Assembly (NCBI GenBank): GCA_910586665.1
Contig: CAJUIX010000007.1
Span: 62,001-126,000, forward strand
Direction of reading: 5' to 3'
Length of the DNA: 64,000 nucleotides
DNA from: an uncultured Duncaniella sp.
Lineage (GTDB): Bacteria > Bacteroidota > Bacteroidia > Bacteroidales > Muribaculaceae
Position numbers and translations under genes: made by a program. The notes below the pieces were generated by a model. That model was given only the letters and a program-made list of their open reading frames with translations, searched no databases and was not told the origin of the DNA. Position 1 is the first letter of the stretch; each line of letters opens with the position of its first letter. This document shows positions 27,265 to 35,419 of the stretch, piece by piece.

Positions 27265-27601
27265 GAGGTTGTTTAATAACAAATGTGAAGCCGGAGTGGA
27301 TGGATTTTTGAGCTAACCTGTTCATAATCTGAGGGAGCAATGCTGTGGCATTGTGACTGAAGATTAGGGACAGGGTAGCCAAAAAGACATCCATGCAGGC
27401 TATGGTAACTATTGTTAACTTCCTTATACATTATAAATTGATTTGACGAAGTTGTGAAAAATGATTTTCAGCATCCAATCTCTCGGGTGCCTTTCGTGCT
27501 GAATTTCAGTCACAATGCCACGGCATTGCTCCTTCAATTCATCCCGAAATCCACCTAAAGAGATTGGACTCCGGCTTTCACATTTGTTTTTAAACAACCT
27601 C
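27265..27601. mobile_element. MITE-like 337-bp element with terminal inverted repeats
   Basis: The left end (27265-27297, GAGGTTGTTTAATAACAAAT...) and the right end (27568-27601) are near-exact reverse complements over about 33 bp, with one indel and one mismatch. A second, inner inverted pair (about 27328-27361 and 27505-27535, sharing the core CACAATGCCAC) means the whole element can fold into a long hairpin. TAA flanks it on both sides (27262-27264 and 27602-27604), consistent with a 3-bp target duplication. It contains no convincing gene and fills the whole gap between two convergent genes without damaging either. Confidence 0.7.
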
Positions 27602-28818
27602 TAATTTTTTGAGCCGAGAGTAAAGCGTAGGCCGAGGTTTAGGTTGAACTCGAGGGGGCGCTCCTTGTAGATAGTCTTAATCTGTGTATTGTCGTCGAAA
27701 TAATAGCTGACACCCGGCTCGGCATAGAGGCCGACAGCAGGACTGATGTTCCACTGGATGCCGGCTCCTGCATTGAGTGAGAACTGGAAGGGCTTATCGT
27801 CAAGCTGCTCGGTCTTTGTTTCAACAATTTGGCCGTCTACATACCTGCTTATAGAGTATTTTGCCGAGACACACTTCTCAGCAAGCACTCCGGCGGAAGC
27901 ATAGAGGTCGAATGAGCGCCAGGAGGCTATTCGGTATTTAAGATTTAGGGGGATACCTATGTAATGCAGCGACTGCTCGCCGGATGTGTGGTTACTTTTG
28001 ATGTCTGAACCAAGATAAGTATAGCTCAGGCCGCTCTCTATGGCAAAGCGGGAATTGAAATCATATTTCAATGTCAGCCCGACGCGGATTGGGAGGTGGT
28101 GGCTATAGTCAAGATAGTCGGGAGGAAGCGCGCGCGACACCCTGGTATCTTCCTTGTCAGGATTTTCTCCTTCTCCAAGGAACTTGTCAGCGGATGTTGA
28201 CCACATGTCACGACCCCTGCTGTTGCCCGACTTGATTCCGCTGCCACCAAAGGCAAACACTCCGAGCGCGAGCGGGGAGGAGGATTTTTTTCGAGCTATA
28301 TAGCGGGAGGGATTATCATAATATTTTTGGCGGGAGGATTTGGTTTGGGGAGGATTAGGGAAATCAGAGCCATCATTAGATGAATTAGAGGAATCAGAGG
28401 TCTCAGAGATTTCGACATTCTGAGAGGCCGGAACCTGGGTATGCTCGTCCGGGACGGCTGACGACGGAGCAGCCACATGGCCAATAACGGCAGTCTTCGA
28501 AGGTGAGTTGGATTGGTCTATGTTTTGTTCAGGCTGAAGATTGTTTGCAGGGGTCGAGGGCTGAGGGATGGCTGCAATAGTCGCATCGGGGATGCTCATG
28601 TCAGGGCTCCCGACGTAGAGCCACAGTGCGCCTACCGAAAGGAGCGCCATGATGGCGGCTGCCACGGCAAGACGCCGCACACGGGGTAGGAAGATGATGC
28701 CTCTGCGCCGGCGCGCACCCTTGCATCCCGCCTCTACCGCGTCCCATAGCCCTTCAGGCTCGGCTATTTCATAGTCCGCCATCCGATTCTGTATATCTTT
28801 CAGCCACTTGTCTTTCAT
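27601..28818 (-). CDS. inner-membrane segment fused to an outer-membrane barrel domain, ECF sigma partner
   Basis: 405 residues. Residues 1-45 are a charged cytoplasmic-type region, 49-68 form a hydrophobic helix (RLAVAAAIMALLSVGALWLY), about 70-175 are a low-complexity linker rich in S, P, N and Q, and about 220-405 show strands typical of the PorT/OMP_b-brl_2 family (FAIESGLSYTYLG, LYAEPGVSYYFDD, LNLGLRFTLG). It starts 2 bp after the ECF sigma gene, so the two are translationally coupled. By place and layout it is the anti-sigma or sensor of that sigma factor. There is no cleavable signal peptide. Function inferred only from context. Confidence 0.7.
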   Translation of the reverse strand: MKDKWLKDIQNRMADYEIAEPEGLWDAVEAGCKGARRRRGIIFLPRVRRLAVAAAIMALLSVGALWLYVGSPDMSIPDATIAAIPQPSTPANNLQPEQNIDQSNSPSKTAVIGHVAAPSSAVPDEHTQVPASQNVEISETSDSSNSSNDGSDFPNPPQTKSSRQKYYDNPSRYIARKKSSSPLALGVFAFGGSGIKSGNSRGRDMWSTSADKFLGEGENPDKEDTRVSRALPPDYLDYSHHLPIRVGLTLKYDFNSRFAIESGLSYTYLGSDIKSNHTSGEQSLHYIGIPLNLKYRIASWRSFDLYASAGVLAEKCVSAKYSISRYVDGQIVETKTEQLDDKPFQFSLNAGAGIQWNISPAVGLYAEPGVSYYFDDNTQIKTIYKERPLEFNLNLGLRFTLGSKN

Positions 28819-28820
28819 AA

Positions 28821-29366
28821 TTATTTCTTAATTGATTGATACTGCCTTAGCTTCGCTGCAAGCATGGCCTTGGCTCTATGGAGCTGCGAGGCCGAAGTAT
28901 TTTCCTTGATATTTAGTATGGCTGCAATTTCCCTGTGGCTTCGTCCCTCTATCACACTGAGGTTGAAGATGGTCCTATAGCCGTCGGGGAGCGCGCGGAT
29001 ACAATCAAAGATTACATTGGAAGGAAGCTCGTCGACCTCCGGCTCCTCGTCGGGAATATCAAGCTCGACATCTGTGAGTTCCGTGAAGCTGACATGCAGA
29101 TTCTGCCTTATGAACCTAAGGGAGTCGTTGACCACGACCCTTGTCATCCATGCTTTCAATGAGCCTGCGCCCCTGTAATCAAAAGAGCCTATGGATGAGA
29201 ATATCTTAATGAAGCTTTCCTGCAAGAGGTCCCTTACATCCTCGTCGTTAGGGATATAGCGGGAACATACAGCCGTGAGATGACCGACGTTGGAGTCATA
29301 GATCTTCCTCATGGCCGCACTGTCGCCTCTACCGGCAAGCCGCACTAATTCCTTTTCTCTATCCAT
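28821..29366 (-). CDS. ECF-type RNA polymerase sigma factor
   Basis: 181 residues. The sigma-2 region holds DVRDLLQESFIKIFSSIGSFDYRG and the following AWMTRVVVNDSLRFIRQ. The sigma-4 region holds LPDGYRTIFNLSVIEGRSHREIAAILNIKENTSASQLHRAKAML, split here only for description, with the helix-turn-helix. Regions 1.1 and 3 are missing, as in ECF factors. The next gene, 2 bp on, encodes a membrane protein likely to control it. The 186-bp upstream gap has two inverted repeats of GACACCC/GGGTGTC that may be its own control sites. Confidence 0.93.
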   Translation of the reverse strand: MDREKELVRLAGRGDSAAMRKIYDSNVGHLTAVCSRYIPNDEDVRDLLQESFIKIFSSIGSFDYRGAGSLKAWMTRVVVNDSLRFIRQNLHVSFTELTDVELDIPDEEPEVDELPSNVIFDCIRALPDGYRTIFNLSVIEGRSHREIAAILNIKENTSASQLHRAKAMLAAKLRQYQSIKK

Positions 29367-29390
29367 AGGCTGAGTAACCTACTAAATATG

Positions 29391-29487
29391 GGGTGTCTTA
29401 GTCTGTAACACCCGATAACCTTCCCCGCAAATATCGCGGTTTACTAATCAACGTGTCCGACACCCGGATTCTTGCACAGAGGGTGTC
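29391..29487. repeat. four copies of GACACCC/GGGTGTC forming two inverted repeats upstream of the ECF sigma gene
   Basis: GGGTGT at 29391 pairs with ACACCC at 29408-29413, and GACACCC at 29459-29465 pairs with GGGTGTC at 29481-29487. The repeated heptamer in front of a regulator gene looks like operator sites, but no binding protein can be named. Confidence 0.45.
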
Positions 29488-29488
29488 A

Positions 29489-29537
29489 TTATGGATGTTG
29501 CAGCATCCCTATAGAATCTTCTTTGCAACATCCATAA
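29489..29537 (-). terminator. hairpin downstream of the NigD-like gene
   Basis: A perfect 14-bp stem (TTATGGATGTTGCA / TGCAACATCCATAA) with a 21-nt loop lies 15 bp after the stop codon at 29553. There is no strong U-tract, so termination is likely but not certain. Confidence 0.55.
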
Positions 29538-29552
29538 ATAATTTGAGCAGGT

Positions 29553-30287
29553 TTACTCTATATATGAGGCAGGTTTAAGATTCGAGGGAATTTCAAGTCG
29601 TGCGGCGGGGCGCATGAGGAGGTCAAACTCAAGCTTCTTCATGCCACTGTAGGAGTTCCAGCGCAGTTTCACCTTGGCCTTACCGTCGGCGGGAGCGGGA
29701 AGCTTGTTGAGATTGAAGGCAATCAGCACGTCGGCCTCACGCAGGGGACGGTCGCCGTTGGAATCGTGGCGCAGCTCGAAGTCGTATGGGTCGTCAGGAT
29801 TGATGCCGGTGACGAGGTTGATGTAGTGAACTCTCTGTGTATCGCCCCATGCGGTGCGCAGGCGGAGTGTGAGGTAGCCGTCCTCGGCAACAGTAACCCA
29901 GTCATTGACAATCTCTATCGGGTCATTGCCCAACTCGGCATCTTCTTCAGCGCCGAGGCTAACGACGGGGAGCTTTGTGCGGATGCTGTCGATGCGGTTG
30001 ACCTGCACATTGATATCGGTAGCGTTCTCCGCATGTTTCTCAGCGCTGTAGTTGACAAGTGCACGCACTTCCTTGTCACCGAAAGGCGACGTTTTCATGT
30101 TGACTGGGTGGAGACGGGTCTTCTCGTCAAGATTCATGACGAAGGAGCCGTCGGTCTGCGGGCACACGGTCACGAGCGCGTTGGGATAGAAAGCATAGTC
30201 GTTATCATCGTCATCGAGACATGACTGAAACACAAATCCGGTAGCAAGCATGACGGCCATGCTAAAGAATAGTCTTACTTTTTTCAT
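29553..30287 (-). CDS. NigD-like lipoprotein
   Basis: 244 residues from ATG 30287. Lipobox FQSC with Cys23, then LDDDDND, the acidic surface-export signal. The mature part resembles the NigD family (N-terminal OB-like domain, C-terminal beta-sandwich) with markers YPNALVTV and TQRVHYINLVTG. NigD proteins were named from a Bacteroides fragilis bacteriocin locus, but most homologues have no known role. The frame continues 81 bp upstream, but the ATG at 30287 gives a proper signal peptide. It diverges from the GluQRS gene. Confidence 0.8.
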   Translation of the reverse strand: MKKVRLFFSMAVMLATGFVFQSCLDDDDNDYAFYPNALVTVCPQTDGSFVMNLDEKTRLHPVNMKTSPFGDKEVRALVNYSAEKHAENATDINVQVNRIDSIRTKLPVVSLGAEEDAELGNDPIEIVNDWVTVAEDGYLTLRLRTAWGDTQRVHYINLVTGINPDDPYDFELRHDSNGDRPLREADVLIAFNLNKLPAPADGKAKVKLRWNSYSGMKKLEFDLLMRPAARLEIPSNLKPASYIE

Positions 30288-30377
30288 AAATGGTTTTATA
30301 AATGTGATTTTTGATTCGGTATCTACTATATAAATCCACTTTTTCAGAAATCTTGCACGGACAGGCAAAAAAAATTT

Positions 30378-30385
30378 TAATTTTG
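30378..30385 (+). promoter_or_regulatory. -7 element of the GluQRS gene
   Basis: TAATTTTG fits TAnnTTTG. A TTG lies 22 bp upstream, one or two bases beyond the usual spacing. The ATG at 30394 is only 8 bp further, so the mRNA would be almost leaderless if this ATG is the true start; an in-frame GTG at 30418 is an alternative start. Confidence 0.5.
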
Positions 30386-30393
30386 CACTCCTA

Positions 30394-31359
30394 ATGGAAG
30401 AAAATCAACTGAAGACAGTGAAAAAAGGGCGTTTCGCCCCCTCTCCGACTGGGAGGATGCACCTCGGCAACGTATACACTGCACTCATCTCATGGCTCTC
30501 GGCCAAGAAAGGTGGCGGAAAATGGCTGCTGCGCATCGAGGACCTCGACCCGCAGCGGTCAAAGACCGAACATGCCCTCATGATAGAGGACGATCTCCAT
30601 TGGCTCGGCCTCGACTGGGACGAGGGGGGAACGGAGGAGCGCGGCGACCGCGGCCCCTACAGCCAAAGCCACCGCAGCGGCATCTATGCTTCCTATCTCG
30701 ACCGGCTCAGGGCGACGGGGCTCACCTACCCCTGCTTCTGCACACGCGCCGACATCCTGTCGACCCAGGCGCCCCACCAGTCTGACGGACGCGTGATTTA
30801 CGGTGGCCGCTGCCGCCCGGCATCACTCCCCTGCCTGATCCCGGAGCCGGGAAGGACACATAGCACGCGCCTGTTTATCCCTGATGAGGAGACAGTATTC
30901 ACCGACATGGTCTACGGTGAGCAACGCATACACCTTGCCCGCGAGTGTGGCGACTTTGTCGTGCAGCGCTCCGATGGCGCGTGGGCCTACCAGCTCGCTG
31001 TGGTGGTCGACGACGCCCTCATGGGTGTCACAGAGGTGGTCCGCGGCAACGACCTCCTCCTCTCTGCCGCGCAGCAGCTCTATCTCTACCGCCTCTTAGA
31101 CCTGGAGGCCCCCACTTTCGCCCACCTCCCGCTGATATGTAACAGTGAGGGGCGCCGACTGTCGAAGCGCGACGCCTCCCTCAGCATGGCCGAACTGAGA
31201 AAACACTACAGCGCCGAATATATAACAGGCTACACGGCATTTTTGGCAGGATTGCTCCCGGCCGCAATGCCGTGTAGACCGGATGAACTAATAGAGCTGT
31301 TTGACTGGAACAAAATTCAGCCACGAGACTCTATCTGTATAAATGACAAATTTATTTGA
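30394..31359 (+). CDS. gluQ: glutamyl-Q tRNA(Asp) synthetase (GluQRS)
   Basis: 321 residues, the size of GluQRS and far shorter than GltX because the anticodon-binding domain is missing. The class I signature HLGN follows GRFAPSPTGRM, the KMSKS-like motif is RLSKRDAS, and zinc ligands appear as CFC near residue 115 and YGGRC further on. It attaches glutamate to the queuosine base at position 34 of tRNA-Asp. It stands alone between a divergent NigD-like gene and the convergent end of the xylan locus. Confidence 0.9.
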   Translation: MEENQLKTVKKGRFAPSPTGRMHLGNVYTALISWLSAKKGGGKWLLRIEDLDPQRSKTEHALMIEDDLHWLGLDWDEGGTEERGDRGPYSQSHRSGIYASYLDRLRATGLTYPCFCTRADILSTQAPHQSDGRVIYGGRCRPASLPCLIPEPGRTHSTRLFIPDEETVFTDMVYGEQRIHLARECGDFVVQRSDGAWAYQLAVVVDDALMGVTEVVRGNDLLLSAAQQLYLYRLLDLEAPTFAHLPLICNSEGRRLSKRDASLSMAELRKHYSAEYITGYTAFLAGLLPAAMPCRPDELIELFDWNKIQPRDSICINDKFI

Positions 31360-31370
31360 TACTACTTTCG

Positions 31371-31388
31371 GACGTTGCACGCAACGTC
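31371..31388. repeat. palindromic repeat, copy 1
   Basis: GACGTTGC-AC-GCAACGTC is a perfect 8-bp palindrome preceded by TTTCG and followed by TCTAC. It shares its core with copies at 35377 and 44399. It lies between the convergent GluQRS and GH115 genes, where it could also act as a weak terminator. Confidence 0.55.
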
Positions 31389-31401
31389 TCTACCCCCTGC
31401 G

Positions 31402-33987
31402 TCAGCGATACCTGGCTGTCAGGAATGAAGGGCCGACATAGCTGTCCTTCAAGCCGCCCCAGTCGAGCACGATACGCTGCACCATTATACCCGGATCGAG
31501 GGCGCGGAGATTCAGGCGGTGGAAGGATGCTCCCTTACTTACAGGGAAGGTAATCTTTGCAATAGTTGAATTGCGCAGGACATTCATCTTCCACGGGAAT
31601 GACCACTCCTCGGGTATGTACTCACTGACCACCTGCGGCGCGGAGTCAAGGCTGACACCGAAGCGCACGCCGCGTCCTTCATGGACGGGGAATATGGGGA
31701 GGGTGTAGACGTAGACCGTTACCGAATCGGCGTCAATAGCCGGAAGCATGTAGTCGACACTCAGATTATCTGTCTCAGCATCCTCCGATGCCGGGTCGCC
31801 GAGACGGAGCACCACGGAGTCATAGCCGAAGCCGTCAAGAAGTGCCACTCCCTCAGGTAGAGGCCGGAGGGCAGTCTCGCGCAGGTTGACAACATGGGAT
31901 TTTTCCATAAGATACTTGCCGGCATCAACCGAGAGGTCCACTGCGCGGCTTCCCGCACCGTCAAAGATTGTAAGCTCAGGCATGAGATGATATTTGGCGC
32001 AGTAGCCCGGGGGGATAGCCATCATCCCCTTCCATTTGCCACCGAGGAGCGAATTGTAGGCGCCATTGAGAGCCGCGATGCTGTCGAAGGCCGCCTTTGA
32101 CCGGGCGGCGGCCCAGTTTGCAGCCTCACGGTCAGACTTTGCTGCCATCTCGCCATTGAGCTGCGCCATAAGGAACTTGCGGTTCATCTGCCAGGCAGCC
32201 ATTACGGGATAGGCAAGCATCTCGAAGAAGGCGGGACGCAGATTGGCGGGAAGTTCTGCAAGAATAGCATCGCAGCGGTCGGAGATGCGGCTGTAGTCGG
32301 CTATGCGCTGCTGGGCGTCGTTGTAGTCAGTGAATGAAAAATCAGTCGGATGCAACTCCTCGAGGTCCTTTCGGTCCCACTCAAGCTCCCAACCCATATA
32401 CTCAGGCTTGCGACTCCAGGCGAGTCGGTAGTAGTCGTCGAGGATGTTCTGAAAATCAGCACGATACTTCTCTCCAAAGATTTTTGCGAGGTAGGCTGCC
32501 TGGTGGCCGTTGATATTCTTGAAATCAAAGCTGCCGAAGTCCCAGGCCATCTCGCAGAAGGTCTGTATGTCAAGCTCGGCAGGCTTTATATCGCCAACGT
32601 TGAGGAGCCAGTAGCGCGTCGCGCCCATGTCGTAAGCCTTCTTCAATTCCTCATACATCAGCGCCGGAGGCGTCGTGCAGAGCCAGAGGTAGTCATGCGG
32701 TGTGCCAAGGTAGGAGGTATGATAGTAGACACCGGCCTCCCCTGCCCTCTTGCGCTCCTGCGGGGTGCTGAGGCGCTTCATATAGCCGTAGTTGTCGTCG
32801 GGCCATACGATTGTCACGTCGTCAGGCACCTCGAGTCCGGCCTGATAGAGGTCAAGAGTCTCCTTATAGGGTACAAATATCTGCGGGACCTCATCGGCAC
32901 TGCGTCCGAGGTGCTTTTCAAGTATGGCACGCTGGTCGCGCATCACATCACCCAGGATTTCGATGCGGTCGGCCACACTCATGTTGCCTCGCATACCCTC
33001 GTCATGGACTCCGCGCATTGCCACGGTGTAGATATTTTCGAAGGGAGCAGCCTCGGCCACACGAGAGTCAAACTTATTATAAATCACATCGCGGTTGGTG
33101 CGGTAGTTCCACTCGCCGTCACGCTTGCTGTCCCACTCCGACTTGGCCGCATTGTTGAAGAGCAACGGCTCACAGTGGGAGGTAGTTATAATGATACCAA
33201 AGGTGTCGGCCACAAGCTTGCTCGCGGGGTGAGAGTAGAAAGCCCCTGTACAGCTGTGCATGGCAGGGGCGAGCATGTTGGCTTTCAGGCGCAGGAGCAA
33301 CTCGCAGACCCTCGCATAGGTGCGCGGTCCTATGTCGCCGAGCTCACTCCCATAAGTCTTAGCCGCCCAGGGCTTAAGACCCCAGTCCTCATCGTTGATG
33401 AAGAGGCCGCGATACTTGATAGTCGGTGTCTTTGATACCATGTCGGCTGACAGCCAAAGATTCTCACTTTTCCGGGCGGGGACGTCGGCCCACCACACCC
33501 ACGGCTCCACGCCAATGTTCTCGCTCAGGGTCATGGCGCCGTAGGCGGTGCCGCGACGGTCGCTGCCGGCGATGACGAGGAGCTTCTCAGTCCCGATGTA
33601 GGGTGAGGGGATGGTCTTTACAATAAAGCGCTCCCAGCCGCCGGATATAGCGCTGACGTCGAGACGCTCCTCTTTGACGAGGGCATCAATCAATTTGCTT
33701 CGTCCGACAGTGCCGATTACTATTACATTCTTACCACTGATGGCTCCCGTGATAGCCGGGCGCGAGCCGGTAACGGCCTCGATGTCCCCCGCAAGCATGG
33801 CGGCAACCTTAGTAACCACTATATGGTCTACTTCATCGACGGCTATAGCTGCGTCTGCTATCGGGAAGGCTTCCGGCAGCGACTTATGGCTGATACTGAT
33901 GCCGTCCGCGGCACGAAGAGCCGCTATCTGAAAAAACGCCACGGCAAGGATTAGCGCAAGCCGTGGCATGGTGAAGTTAATTTTCAT
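31402..33987 (-). CDS. GH115 xylan alpha-1,2-glucuronidase
   Basis: 861 residues from ATG 33987, which overlaps the stop of the GH43-CBM6 gene by ATGA, so the start is well supported. A signal peptide is present (PRLALILAVAFFQIAALRA). The GH115 N-terminal domain (IVIGTVGRSKLIDAL, GSDRRGTAYGAMTLSENIGVEPWVWWADVP) is followed by the barrel with SLHC-like TTSHCEPLLFNN, IYTVAMRGVHDEGM and VWPDDNYGYMKRLS. GH115 enzymes remove glucuronic or 4-O-methyl-glucuronic acid from internal and terminal xylose units. It is the last gene of the locus. Confidence 0.93.
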   Translation of the reverse strand: MKINFTMPRLALILAVAFFQIAALRAADGISISHKSLPEAFPIADAAIAVDEVDHIVVTKVAAMLAGDIEAVTGSRPAITGAISGKNVIVIGTVGRSKLIDALVKEERLDVSAISGGWERFIVKTIPSPYIGTEKLLVIAGSDRRGTAYGAMTLSENIGVEPWVWWADVPARKSENLWLSADMVSKTPTIKYRGLFINDEDWGLKPWAAKTYGSELGDIGPRTYARVCELLLRLKANMLAPAMHSCTGAFYSHPASKLVADTFGIIITTSHCEPLLFNNAAKSEWDSKRDGEWNYRTNRDVIYNKFDSRVAEAAPFENIYTVAMRGVHDEGMRGNMSVADRIEILGDVMRDQRAILEKHLGRSADEVPQIFVPYKETLDLYQAGLEVPDDVTIVWPDDNYGYMKRLSTPQERKRAGEAGVYYHTSYLGTPHDYLWLCTTPPALMYEELKKAYDMGATRYWLLNVGDIKPAELDIQTFCEMAWDFGSFDFKNINGHQAAYLAKIFGEKYRADFQNILDDYYRLAWSRKPEYMGWELEWDRKDLEELHPTDFSFTDYNDAQQRIADYSRISDRCDAILAELPANLRPAFFEMLAYPVMAAWQMNRKFLMAQLNGEMAAKSDREAANWAAARSKAAFDSIAALNGAYNSLLGGKWKGMMAIPPGYCAKYHLMPELTIFDGAGSRAVDLSVDAGKYLMEKSHVVNLRETALRPLPEGVALLDGFGYDSVVLRLGDPASEDAETDNLSVDYMLPAIDADSVTVYVYTLPIFPVHEGRGVRFGVSLDSAPQVVSEYIPEEWSFPWKMNVLRNSTIAKITFPVSKGASFHRLNLRALDPGIMVQRIVLDWGGLKDSYVGPSFLTARYR

Positions 33988-35351
33988 TTTTTGAACTCCC
34001 ACCAGTCGGAGTTAAACAATTTCGGGCCTTTTCGTCCGGTGAACACGAAGTAGATGTCATGCACACCTGGGATTTCAATCTTGGCATCGGTCTCGAAGCG
34101 CTTCCACTCCTCCCAGCCGCCTGTGCCGGGAATCTCCACGCGTGCGGCCACGGGGCCAGCAACGCTGTCGAGGCGTACCTCTATGGCACCGCCACGCAGG
34201 GCGCTTGCGGCAGAGACAGCAAACTTCGATGGACCGCCGGAACCGAAGTCGACGTTGCGCACCTTAATCCAGTCGCCGTTATGGATGTCGGCCACATAGA
34301 CGCCCGTCTTGGCGTTAGGCTCGGTGGTCACGCCCTTGGAGAAAGCTATAGTCTCCGCCTCGACACGGCGGTAGGGGTTGAAGAAACCGACCGGCTTCAC
34401 ACCCTCCTCGGTAGCAGGGATAATCGGGAAGGTTCCGTCAGGATTATACTCAAACTCCTCAAAGGCGGCGCTGCGGCCGAAGCCACCGCCCCCCGGAAGC
34501 TTGCCGGTGTGGTAGGCGAAATATGACTTACCCTTATAGTCGACCACGCCGCAGTGGTTGGTGAAGGAGCCGGTGTCGCTCAGAGGCATTATTTCGCCCA
34601 TATAGGTCCAGGGACCGAGAGGTGAGTCGCTCATGGAGTATGCTATATGCTCGGGGACACCGCCGGCAGCATAAAGAAGATAGTACTTGTCGCCGCGATG
34701 ACTGATCCAGGGGCCTTCAGTGTAACAGTCCTTGTACTTCTTATCCTTCTCACGCTTCTTGAAACTCGGAGCACCGAAGCCTTCGATTGTCTGTTCGAAC
34801 TTACGCACCTCGCCGTCAATGGAAACCATGTCCTTGTTGAGCTTGGCATAGTAGATTTCGGGGTTGCCCCAGTAGATATAGGCCTGTCCGTCGTCATCGA
34901 TGAAGACGGTCGGGTCAATATTGTCCCAGGAGCCGTTGTCGAAGAGAGGTTTGCCGATAGCGTCCTTGAAGGGGCCGGTCGGGCTGTCGGCCACAGCCAC
35001 CCCGATAGCCATGCCGCCCGAAAGCTTGGAGTGGAGGCAGATGTACCAATAGAATTTGCCGTCGCGCTCGATGGTCTGCGCGGCCCAGGCGCGGTCGTCG
35101 CCCCACGAGAAGTCCTCGATGGCAAGCGGAGAGCCGTGGTCAAGCCAGTTGACCATGTCGGTTGTCGAATAGACGCGCCATTCCTGCATCCAGAAGAAGT
35201 CGGCTCCGTTCTCGTCATGGCCGGTGTAGAGATAGAGGGTTCCGTCGTGCACCATAGGGGCCGGATCGGAAGTATAGCAGGTCTGCACCACCGGGTTTTG
35301 TGCCATAGCCGACATCCCGGTAGCCAGAATAAGAGTTGCTGCAAGTCTCAT
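33984..35351 (-). CDS. GH43 enzyme with C-terminal CBM6, xylosidase/arabinofuranosidase
   Basis: 455 residues with a signal peptide. The five-blade GH43 domain shows the three acidic residues in family context: D29 in TSDPAPMVHDG (base), D146 in NIDPTVFIDDDG and E212 in CYTEGPWISH (acid). From about residue 325 a CBM6-type beta-sandwich follows (RVEAETIAFSKGV, NGDWIKVRNVDFGSG, DIYFVFTGRKGPKLFNSDWWEF). It should release xylose or arabinose from decorated xylan. Its stop overlaps the start of the GH115 gene. Confidence 0.9.
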   Translation of the reverse strand: MRLAATLILATGMSAMAQNPVVQTCYTSDPAPMVHDGTLYLYTGHDENGADFFWMQEWRVYSTTDMVNWLDHGSPLAIEDFSWGDDRAWAAQTIERDGKFYWYICLHSKLSGGMAIGVAVADSPTGPFKDAIGKPLFDNGSWDNIDPTVFIDDDGQAYIYWGNPEIYYAKLNKDMVSIDGEVRKFEQTIEGFGAPSFKKREKDKKYKDCYTEGPWISHRGDKYYLLYAAGGVPEHIAYSMSDSPLGPWTYMGEIMPLSDTGSFTNHCGVVDYKGKSYFAYHTGKLPGGGGFGRSAAFEEFEYNPDGTFPIIPATEEGVKPVGFFNPYRRVEAETIAFSKGVTTEPNAKTGVYVADIHNGDWIKVRNVDFGSGGPSKFAVSAASALRGGAIEVRLDSVAGPVAARVEIPGTGGWEEWKRFETDAKIEIPGVHDIYFVFTGRKGPKLFNSDWWEFKK

Positions 35352-35376
35352 AATGTTTTAAATAATTGTAGTGGTT

Positions 35377-35405
35377 TGTAGGGACGCTGTGCGCAGCGCC
35401 CCTAT
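35377..35405. repeat. palindromic repeat, copy 2
   Basis: TGTAGGGACGCTG-TGC-GCAGCGCCCCTA forms an imperfect hairpin in the 68-bp gap between the GH127/GH146 gene and the GH43-CBM6 gene. It is related to the copies at 31371 and 44399. Confidence 0.6.
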
Positions 35406-35419
35406 AAAAAATGAATTTA

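Noticed and set aside
27101..27394. 97-codon minus-strand frame beginning MDVFLATLSLIFSHNATALL at the MITE-like element
   Set aside because: Most of it is the inverted repeat DNA of the element and the rest is antisense to the flippase-like gene. It is better explained as a repeat than as a protein.
27265..27601. Invertible promoter segment, as used for phase variation in Bacteroidales
   Set aside because: Inverted ends are present, but the element lies between two convergent 3' ends, carries no promoter consensus directed at a gene, and no invertase gene is near.
32350..33435. 361-codon plus-strand frame within the GH115 gene
   Set aside because: Antisense shadow of a well-supported GH115 coding region.
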